Shown here: positions 56,013 through 64,000 of the stretch, piece by piece
Layout: each line of letters starts with the position of its first letter
How positions within the stretch are numbered: the first letter of the stretch is position 1
From: Myxocyprinus asiaticus
Taxonomy: Eukaryota > Chordata > Actinopteri > Cypriniformes > Catostomidae
Direction of reading: 5' to 3'
Assembly: GCF_019703515.2 (NCBI RefSeq)
Contig: NC_059347.1
Span: forward strand, 18,932,001-18,996,000
DNA: 64,000 bases
The notes under the pieces: generated by a model
What the model was told of the DNA's origin: nothing
Databases searched by the model: none
Seen by the model: the letters and a program-made list of their open reading frames with translations, nothing else
Position numbers and translations under genes: made by a program

Positions 56013-56020
<8 letters not shown>

Positions 56021-56022
56021 TA

Positions 56023-56533
56023 CTGTACTGTACAAACGTTTTAGGCACTTAAGATGTTTCACAAAAACATAAGATGATTATTTATATCTTTAGTGTGTCA
56101 ATAGGAAAAATATATTTTAGACTCCCAAACATTACTTTTGCAAATAGAAAAGATTAGAATAGAAGAACAGGGAGCCCTGCAAGAGATGGCATTGCCCCCA
56201 CAGAATCCCCCACTGAACATCGTGTCAGTCTGAGATTACATAAAGAGACAGAAACAATTGAGACAGCCGAAATAGATACAAGAACTGTGGCGAATTCTCC
56301 AAGAAGCTTGGAACATATCTGCTAACAACCAAGAAAAACTGTGTCCAGGTGTACCTATAAGAATTGGTGCTGTTTTGAAGGCAAAGGTGGCCACACCGAA
56401 TATTGATTTTTTATGTTTACTGGACTTTGTATGATGTTAACTGATAAATGAAAACTATTTATGTCATTATTTTTGAAGACATCCTCACTATGCAACATTT
56501 TTCACAAGTGCCTAAAACTTTTGCACAGCACAG
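56023..56533 (+). mobile_element. Tc1-like transposon remnant
   Basis: Ends CTGTACTGTACAAACGTTTT (left) and AAAACTTTTGCACAGCACAG (right), roughly inverse, with TA flanks. The middle still shows the end of a Tc1 transposase: IQELWRILQEAWNISANNQE then KLCPGVPIRIGAVLKAK, preceded by an in-frame stop. About 510 bp, so most of the transposase is gone. Confidence 0.8.
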
Positions 56534-56625
56534 TATACAGTATATAATCAATATGAAGTTATCAGGAGTTCAAAAAATCCCTGTCTGCTGTTTTTGTGTA
56601 TTATAGTGTTTGAATGTGCCCACAG

Positions 56626-56686
56626 GCGCAGTGACTTCCTGGGCTGTATGAGTTTTGGTGTCCAATCTCTCATCACCTCAACTAAA
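56626..56686 (+). CDS. rgs3: rgs3-like exon 8, C2 strand
   Basis: Completes Arg and encodes RSDFLGCMSFGVQSLITSTK; GCMSFGVxSL is specific to the RGS3 C2. Acceptor GTGCCCACAG, donor GTAAAT, phase 0 out. Confidence 0.95.
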
Positions 56687-58225
56687 GTAAATATTCTGCT
56701 GTCAATCATTGTTTACATGTACACACTGAACATTTATCCATAGTGCTTCACTTGCAGTGCTACAAAAAATGGTTTGGACAATATTTATGGTACAACGTTA
56801 CAATGAAGTATACGATAACATGAGTTATAACATGGCCCTCTGGAATGCTTGATTCTGATTGGTCAGTTTGCACCATATAGTGGACATTTCTGAATAATGA
56901 CCGCACATTCGAGGATAAAAATCAGACCATTCATCCGGTATTGCAAGTCATCTTTCCTACTCATTTCACTCTGCGATCTCTACAAGTGAGCTAATAAAAG
57001 AATTTCAACTCAGTGTTATTTCATAATATTTCATGTTTTTTAATTTAATTAGCAAGTAGTCTTGTTAAAAGTAATGAGCAGCCAGACTGTGATTTTTGCT
57101 AAATAAACTCCAACAGAACTCCAACGCAAACCTGAGATGGAATTCAGGGTTTCTGGAGACTCTGCGGTCTCTTTCTTCTCACATATTAGCTTAATTTAAA
57201 CTCAAATCAATATTTCATGTCCATTTATTTATTTGTTACTAATCATCATGCTAATTCATGATACTAAATGCATTAAATAATGTTAACACTTATTGTAATG
57301 TGTTACTATATATTCATATGAAAGAATTGTTGGTAATTATATAGCTACATAACTCTGTATTGTAATTATAGTGTCCAGGTTACAAATATTACATCGCAAA
57401 GAATGTCAAAAGCAATATTAATGTGTGATCACAAAAGGCTCCATGTGATAACATGTACATAGTTAAGTATATGTAAGGAATTAGATTGACTGCCAAGAGA
57501 GCAACATAACATCCATTATTTAACCAAAAAGGTGTTTTAATTGTAAGACAACTTTGTCTTCACTAAAGCATAATTTTAAGGAAGATGTAATTTCTTGTTT
57601 TCTAAAACTATTCCTCTTCACTTCATTCTTCCCTTGGCAACGCATTTCCTCCACACCATCATCTAATTATGCAGTGGGGGAAGTGGCAATTGGACTGCTT
57701 ATTGAGGCTTGAAAAATGACCTACAATTACTAAGAGCAGCACACTGCAAACATACTGGCATACTGCCTTCATTCTGCATGCTTGACTGGAAAAGAGTGAA
57801 ATATCACATCTGATGTCGTTGTTCCTTTGAATTTTGTCCTGCTGTCAAAGGCAGAAGTGTTATGCACATGGGTTATCAAATAAGACACTAAAACATTTCT
57901 CAAATGGTGATAATTTTTGAAAAATTATATTAAGGCGGATAGATGTTTTATATAACACGCTGCCTTCCGGATGAGCAGGAAAGAAAAAGGGGCATCAGCT
58001 GCTGACCGGCAAAGGTCTCAGAAACATGCACACACTCACGCACACACAGTGCTAAGAGCTGGGGACAACCACAGGGTCTGTTCCTATGAGGGATGCATGA
58101 ACAAGTCAGCAGATATTGGGATTGTGAAAAACCTTGCAGGGAAAGAGCAGCTTCTTCCCATGGCTGCTGCTTGCAGTCTCTCCCTCTCTCTATCTGACTG
58201 TATTTTTCACATTGTCTACTAACAG
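56687..58225. other. intron, nothing firm
   Basis: No exon recognised. The part around 56830-57240 (GGAATGCTTGATTCTGATTGG, CTTTCTTCTCACATATTAGC) looks like a dispersed fish repeat, but ends were not found. Confidence 0.45.
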
Positions 58226-58316
58226 GAGATCAGGGGTTGGTATTATCTCCTGGGAGAAGAGCTGGGCAGGAGCAAACATCTGAAAGTGGCCTCGCGTCGC
58301 ATCAGACAGACCGCTG
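58226..58316 (+). CDS. rgs3: rgs3-like exon 9, end of C2
   Basis: Encodes EIRGWYYLLGEELGRSKHLK then VASRRIRQTA and a split Gly. GWYYLLGExLGRxKHLKVA is the RGS3 signature after the C2 core. Acceptor ACTAACAG, donor GTGAGA, phase 1 out; two different exons can follow. Confidence 0.96.
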
Positions 58317-58810
58317 GTGAGATTTAATGCTGTTTTCTGCCTCTCTCTCTTTTGTCTTGTTCTCTTTCTTTTTCTGTTTATCTTAGGTCATGTTGTTTCA
58401 AGCCCATATGACTTTCTTTCTTCCATGGTACATAAAAGTAGCTGCTCTTTTCCACACAATGAAAGTGAATGGGGACCAGGTACAGCTGTAGTCACCATAC
58501 ACTTTTATTATGGAAAAGAGCAACATTGGACATTCTGCTAGACTGTTCTTTTTGTGTTCCACACAAGAGAGTAGGGCATACAGGTTTAAAACGACATGAG
58601 GGCAAGTAAATTAAGCTGAACAAATTCCACATGATCATTTTTTTTTCTTGTCAGCAACAGTAGAATGAGTGATCATGGATACGTTTGTTGAATATTTCTT
58701 ACATCAATAAACAAAAGTCAGCAGGTCCAATGACATTTTAAAGGAATAGTTCACCCCAAAATGAAAATTCTCTCATCATTTACTCACCCTCATACCATCC
58801 CAGATGTGTA

Positions 58811-60463
58811 TAGGGTTGCAGCGGTATACCGGTTTCACGGTATACCATGGTATGAAATTTGACGGTTTTCATATCATGTACATTTGCTTATCTACAGTAT
58901 ATAGAAAAACAATGCAACCGTACGAAGAATCTCACCTGCACGTGCGTATCTCCTTTCCTCCTCGACTGCCTGTCAGACTCGTCAACTTGCGCCACACACA
59001 CACACATGCAACAGAGAAAATGTCAGAGAGAAGCGAGGCGAGGGGGTCTGACATGAGTGTGTGTGTGAGTTAAAGCAGTGTTTCTCAACTGGTGAGTCGC
59101 GACCCACTTTCGCACGAGTGTAACGAAACCAGCTCGCGATCATGATATGCTCTTCTCTCTGGTGCGCGCGTGCAACAACAGGGCTTTCCTCAATATTGCG
59201 GAGCACAGACCTCAAAACTGATGTGACCATTTTCAATTCTAGTGAGACTTTTCTAGTTTAAAGCATTACGGAGGAAGTCAAGTCGAACCTCTCAAACAGT
59301 AGGCAGTCCTGACATGCCAAACAGCACTGAGGAGGAAAAGAGCAACACTGTGCTATGCGCTAATTCTTTTTCATTATGCATCATCACATTTACGAAATTG
59401 TTTCATGATTTTACATGAGTAAAAGTAACTTATATTTTGACAAAATATTATAGTTTCATATGAAATAATCTAAAGGTAGAATCTATTAGACCTCATTTTA
59501 TACCAACAGTGGCAGTTTAGTTAAAGTTTCAAGATGTGTTTCAGCTAGTATTTATTTTTTCATAAATACTATAATTTGTTATTATCGTTACTATTATTCA
59601 AGACTGGCTACACTGACCTAACCATGGTAATGAGGAGCCTTTCCTCCTGTGTAATATGTATGTTCTGTTTGAATTATGTTTGAAATTATGAAAGAAACAG
59701 GATAATAATGGGCCCATATAAGTTAATATGCTCTTCAATTTTTAAAAGGGGGGAGAGAAAACTTCCTGTCACTTTTGTTGTTTACATCAACAACAGAAAT
59801 AATGTCACTTGATGCATGTCCTTGTACTTGAAAACCATGAACAAATCTATGCAACATAGAAGGAACTGCGACCCAGGATACATTAAATACAGGTTAAGTT
59901 TTTACTATGGCGGGTCACCACTTAATTTCCAATGTAAAATCTGGTCCCGAAGCAAAACCAGTTGAGAACCACTGAGTTAAACGTACAGACAGGAGCAGTC
60001 TGGCTGTGCTGTCGTGCACCTACAGTATATGTTAATTGTTCATAATCGCAGGACATTACTTTAAAAGCTCACACAGCTGATGTTATTTTTCATTTAGTAG
60101 TTATTTTAACATGCTATGCTAACATGTAAACTAACATGCTTTAGTTATATAACATGTTATAGTTACATGCTATTTTTTTATTGTGTTTATAATTCTGTTA
60201 GCTTTCTTATTTATTCTATTTTATTTCTTTTCAAAAGGGAGACTTTTTTTACACATACTTCCATTTAAAAAAAAATGGTTTCATGTTTCAATTATAATAA
60301 AGCGTTTGTTCAACCAAAAAAAAAAAAAAAAAACCCTTATGTTTTCACTCCTTTAAGGGTCATTGTAACTGATAATAATAATTGTGTAATACCATATACC
60401 GTGATACTGTGAAACCATGAGATGGTTATCGTACCGTGAAAATCTCATACTGTTGCAACCCTA
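58811..60463. mobile_element. hAT-like transposon with perfect 8-bp duplication, nested
   Basis: Left TAGGGTTGCAGCGGTATACC, right (reverse complement) TAGGGTTGCAACAGTATGAG. Both flanks are GATGTGTA (58803-58810, 60464-60471). 1653 bp including a second nested element. No intact transposase. Confidence 0.9.
59076..59974. mobile_element. second hAT-like element nested in the first
   Basis: Left CAGTGTTTCTCAACTGGTGA, right (reverse complement) CAGTGGTTCTCAACTGGTTT. Flanks AGTTAAAG (59068-59075) and AGTTAAAC (59975-59982), 7 of 8 identical. 899 bp. CAGTGGTTCTCAA ends are known from Charlie-type hAT elements. Confidence 0.85.
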
Positions 60464-60949
60464 GATGTGTATGACTTTCTTTCTTTTGCAGAACACAAAT
60501 TAAGATTTTTAGAAGAATATTTCAGCTCTGTTGGTCCATACAATGCAAGCTAATGGTGACCAGACCTTTGAAGCTCCAAAAATCACATAAAGGCAGCATA
60601 ACAATAATCTGTACTAAAAGAGTATCACAAAGCAGATGTAGTGAGCATGCGTCGAAGGCATTCAAATTCACTCGCAGTCAGAAGAATGTACTCAAAAAGG
60701 CAACGCGGTCGGCTCGGCGCGATCCCTTCCGGAACACAGAACAACTAAGTATACCCAGGCCTTTATGAATGACTTTTATGCTGCCTGGTCACCATTCACC
60801 TGCATTGTAAGGACAAATAGAGTTGAGATATTCTTCTTAAAATCTTCATTTCATTCTGCAGAAGAAAGAAAATCATTCATATCTGGTAGGACATGTTGGT
60901 GAGTAAATGATGAGGGAATTTTCATTTTTGTTCTGAACAATGCCTTTAA

Positions 60950-61401
60950 GGAACATTTCACCCAAAAATGATAATTCTGTCATCATTTACTAACCCTCAA
61001 TTTGTTATAAACTTTCATTTTGTTATAAACAAGAGGATTTATATATAGCAGAATGTCCAAGCTGCTCCTTTTCCTTCAAGGAAAGTGAATAGAGACTACG
61101 GCTTTCAAACATTTTGAAGTTAAGATTTTTAGTATAACAACTTAAATTTCAGTCTTTTCCTTACCCAAAATTATCATCTGGCATCAAAAGAATAAAGTGC
61201 GTGAGTCATATGGACTACGTTTTTATGCTTTTTGGAGCTTGACCGCCCCTAGTCACCATCCGATTTCATTTTATTGAAGAGAGCAGCTCGAACATTCGGC
61301 TAAACGTTCCACAAGAAAATATAAAGTCATTCAGGTTTGGATCAATATGATGGTGTGTAAATAATGACATAATTTTTATTTATTGTTAAACTAACCCTTT
61401 A
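60950..61401. mobile_element. foldback element, copy G
   Basis: Left AAGGAACATTTCACCCAAAA, right TTGTTAAACTAACCCTTTAAG. The most diverged copy; it starts immediately where copy F ends. Confidence 0.7.
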
Positions 61402-61515
61402 AGTCAACGAAAGTTACTTTTGCATTCAACCAGGTGCTTTAAATGGAATTTGCATGTCTTTACTTACTCAGAAAATGCTTTGTTAAATTAACAAGCATTT
61501 CCTTGTACTTTTAAG

Positions 61516-61640
61516 GGGGATACAGAGGTCTTGGTGTTGAAACGTACAGCATCCCCACAGAGAAAAGTAACAAAGAGCTAGGGGCCGGGGGCCAGCTCAC
61601 TGTGTACTGTGATGAGCTGTTGGAATGGGATGAGAATTAA
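61516..61640 (+). CDS. rgs3: rgs3-like candidate alternative last exon
   Basis: After TACTTTTAAG the phase-1 frame reads (G)GYRGLGVETYSIPTEKSNK, ELGAGGQLTVYCDELLEWDE and N, stop TAA 61638-61640. Joining exon 9 gives a C2-only protein of about 312 residues (about 210 with the internal start). I do not recognise this segment from mammalian RGS3. There is no good donor before the stop, so it looks terminal; no AATAAA was seen shortly after it. Confidence 0.6.
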
Positions 61641-62394
61641 AAGGCTAAAGCGTCATGCCGTGTCTAAGTCAGTTTAAATCCACTTAAGAGATCTTCCCTC
61701 CCTCCCAATGCAATTTCTTATAATGACCTTTACCAAGAAAGCGTTTGAAATATTAGTACAGATTTAAATGTGCATTTTGTTCATTGCATGTAAGTGATCA
61801 TCTTAATTCCAACTCACAAAAGGAAGCTCCTGGGATGTGGATGGAAGGACATGTGTTGCGTTTGAGAAATTCAGCCGAGATTAAGTTTGATTAGGGAGAG
61901 AGAGGTGGGGGAAAGAAGGAGAGAGATCAAGAGAGAGAGAGGGCTTGAGTCAGGGCACTGTGCTGACTTTAAGAGCGAGAGCCAGCTGTATTGTGTCCCT
62001 CTTGAATGCTGTTTTCATGAAGAATGTTTAAAAGACATTATTTCCTGGGAGCGTAATCTCTATGGTTACAAAGTGGGGGAGCCTGTCGCTGGTTGTTAGG
62101 GTGGGGGTAATGCTTTTAGGGGAGTAGATTTCTTATTCTTTCTCTCTCAATCTCACACTCCCCCTCTCTCTTCTGGGGTAGTGAGCACTGTGTCACATAG
62201 ATGCAGGCTTAGTTCATCTCTAGATAGAGTCACTTTCATTTGAAGCCTGCAGACAGTGCTGACCGGGTTCTGCTGTCCTCTCTCTCTGCTGGAAGAGTGT
62301 CAGGGTAGAGAGAGAATTGTACCCAGGGCTAAGATGTACTCAAAGAGCAATCTGTCATCCTGGGACTCATGGGACTCTCTTGTGTATCTTTCAG
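61641..62394. other. intron or 3' UTR, purine-rich patch
   Basis: GAGAGA-rich sequence at 61892-61942 and CT-rich sequence at 62138-62172. No exon recognised. Confidence 0.45.
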
Positions 62395-62462
62395 AAGCCG
62401 CCGTGTCCAACTATGAAGCTGGACCTGAGACCACAAGTCCGGAAAACATGCAGTCATATACG
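62395..62462 (+). CDS. rgs3: rgs3-like continuing exon
   Basis: Acceptor GTATCTTTCAG and donor GTAAGG. The phase-1 frame reads (E)AAVSNYEAGPETTSPENMQ then SYT, phase 0 out. It has the same entry phase as 61516-61640, so exon 9 could splice to either. It would lead toward PDZ/RGS exons right of the window. The peptide has no similarity I recognise. Confidence 0.6.
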
Positions 62463-64000
62463 GTAAGGGTAATTTGAATTTGAAATTATATTTGATCGGA
62501 ATTTTTTTATTTTTTTTTTTATTTTTTTTTTTTAAGGCTTTGATTTTTTAAAATAAATGTGTAAGTAGATTTTTCTTACTAATACTGTTTTAAATGCACT
62601 AAAAATCTGCTTCATGTGATAACATTAAATCAGCTGGCTTTGTTCAAATATTACTTAGCATCACTGAATCAACTTGACTACATTAGGTTAACAAAACTCA
62701 TTTTAATGGTTAGTTCAGGTAGAAATAGCACATTACGGTAACAAAAAAAAAGTGCTTCGTATGGTAACATAAATTAACTGGTTTTATTCAAGTCAAAATT
62801 ATTATTTATGAGTAAATATATGTGCAAATCCACCTGACTGCATTAGGTTACACTAATTAAATACATTTTTATCAGTCAACTCGGTTAGAGGATGTATTTC
62901 ATCTTGATCTGACCCATAAAAAATTATGCCTAATGTAGTCAGGTTCACTCACTCATATTAAATGATATTTTTGACGTGAATAAGGTACATCTGCATGGTT
63001 TCATGTTATACAGTGTAGGATGTCTTTTCAGACTTATGAATTGCTGGCATTTTAATGTTGTTTAATGTTGTTTAGATGTTGTGAATTTTAAATGTTGTGT
63101 AATCTGTAAAAACAAGAGAGATATTTAAAATATTGATGACTCTGGAAGGTTACGGCCCATAAGCATTCTTTAGTAAACACAGGGAACACTGAAAAAAGTG
63201 GTAACCTGCAATTGTTACCTAATGAGCTATTTCTACCTGATCTAATTCTTAGAATTAGTTGTGTTGGTGTAACCTAATCTAGTCAGGTTGATTCAGATTT
63301 GTTAAATTTTTTTTTTTTTTTACTTGAATATGTTTGCTTGAATAATTAAGAGGTTAACTTTTTTTCAGTGAAGAGGTAACATCGCTGTTCATAAATTGAG
63401 CTCTGGAATAATGCAGTTTCCTAAATTTTATATTTGATTTCTCAGAATTCTTCGGTGCTGTAACCACCCTATCTGATGGGATTTAACTCAGATTTTAGTA
63501 AGATTAGATTTAACCATACTGTTTTGTCAGGAAAAGCTATTTCATATGACTGAATTCTTAAGGTTACAAATGCAGATTTTCTCTTTTAAAGTGCAGGCAT
63601 TTTGAATGTGTTTTCAGTGGAGAGAGCTTAAATTGACTGGCTGCATGCAAACAGATGATTTTTTCAGCACATAGCCATCAGTGATGCGACAGACTCCATC
63701 GGCTCAGAAATACAAGTGCCTCTGTTGCATGCACTAATGATACGGACTGTAGATATATGAGGATGTGCTTTGGATATTGCATGATTGTGTCCAGCCATCA
63801 ACCCACACCTCCGACACACACACTCACTCACTCTTCAAACCCTCCCATCCACTTTAGCGAGCAACTTTTCCCAGGACTGTTCTCCGCCTGCTCTGTTCTC
63901 CTCAGACAAAGCTGGGAAACGGGAAAAGCCAACAAAGTGGCTGTAATAGGAAGTCCAATCCAGCTCAGTGTTTATAATTTATCTTTGATTCCCGTCTAGC
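62463..64000. other. intron with foldback-type repeats
   Basis: Contains the CACTGAAAAAA...TTTTTTCAGTG element at 63187-63370 and related sequence at 62590-62960. No firm exon recognised to the end of the window. Confidence 0.45.
63187..63370. mobile_element. small foldback MITE (CACTGAAAAAA family)
   Basis: CACTGAAAAAAGTGGTAACC at the left, AGGTTAACTTTTTTTCAGTG at the right, about 184 bp. Internal GGTGTAACCTAATCTAGTCA resembles 27540-27560 and 62680-62700. Confidence 0.65.

Larger units (their letters stand above)
58740..60949. mobile_element. foldback element, copy F, host of a nested hAT
   Basis: Left AAAGGAATAGTTCACCCC; the right arm resumes after the insertion (GATGTGTATGACTTTC...) and ends ATTTTCATTTTTGTTCTGAAC. 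About 550 bp without the nested hAT (58811-60463). It abuts copy G. Confidence 0.8.
45638..62462 (+). other. rgs3: rgs3-like gene, 5' part (gene span; continues right)
   Basis: RGS3 shortens G-protein signals by speeding GTP hydrolysis on Galpha; long forms add a C2 and a PDZ domain before the RGS domain. Here nine coding exons (45638-58316) with matching phases encode about 271 residues: a basic N-terminal region (about 1-129) and a C2 domain (about 130-265). The C2 core KKRLLVTVWNRN, FLGCMSFGVQSL and GWYYLLGEELGRSKHLKVA is almost the RGS3 sequence, closer than to other C2 proteins. The first C2 loop reads REYRPSDSYVK, and the third has Asn where many calcium-binding C2 domains have Asp, so calcium binding is doubtful. 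PDZ and RGS exons are not seen. Alternative first and last exons are described separately. Confidence 0.88.

Noticed and set aside
63899..63960. Possible further rgs3 exon after CTCCTCAG (TKLGNGKSQQSG)
   Set aside because: No convincing donor and no recognised similarity at the window edge.

Overview
The window is nuclear DNA of a teleost fish. Its repeats (DIRS-type retrotransposons, an L1 with tandem 5'UTR monomers, Tc1/mariner, hAT and TTAA-flanked MITEs, 5S- and tRNA-derived SINEs) resemble those of cypriniforms. Both recognisable host genes are vertebrate genes on the + strand, with many short exons separated by large, transposon-filled introns. Most open frames are chance or repeat-derived, so the genes were rebuilt exon by exon from protein similarity, splice sites and reading-frame phase.

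Gene 1 (about 731-42482) is the 3' two thirds of a dynamin gene, best matched to dynamin-1 (dnm1). Fifteen phase-compatible exons encode about 556 residues: end of the G domain/bundle element, stalk, PH domain, GED and proline-rich domain. The GTPase exons lie left of the window. Two exons are only 12 nt long, one exon has a tandem NAGNAG acceptor, and the last shared exon can join at least two, possibly three, terminal exons. One of these gives the short tail PRISISDQ, which resembles the calcineurin-docking tail of mammalian dynamin-1b.

Gene 2 (45638 to beyond 62462) is an rgs3-like gene. Exons 45638-58316 encode a very basic N-terminal region and a complete C2 domain of the RGS3 type. A second in-frame first exon (52574-52655) could start a shorter C2 form. 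After the C2 domain, two exons share the same acceptor phase: one ends in a stop (61516-61640) and one continues (62395-62462). The PDZ and RGS domains are not visible here and would lie to the right.

Mobile DNA makes up much of the rest. 1-537 is the end of a minus-strand DIRS-like element. 8797-12846 is an internally deleted DIRS-like element carrying a complete Tc1/IS630-type transposon with TA target duplications. 17960-24775 is a broken L1 into which an LTR-element 5' end (LTR plus gag with coding minisatellites) and the 3' part of a DIRS element (tyrosine recombinase) have been placed; gag repeat and recombinase share one open frame. 58740-60949 is a three-level nest: MITE, hAT element with perfect 8-bp duplication, and a second hAT-like element with 7/8 duplication. 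At least seven copies of one 'AGTTCACCCAAAAATG' foldback family are scattered from 37.7 to 61.4 kb.

I saw no rRNA or functional tRNA genes, no CRISPR and no bacterial-type operon. The items most worth follow-up are the alternative dynamin and rgs3 exons and the chimeric retroelement at 19.4-22.4 kb.
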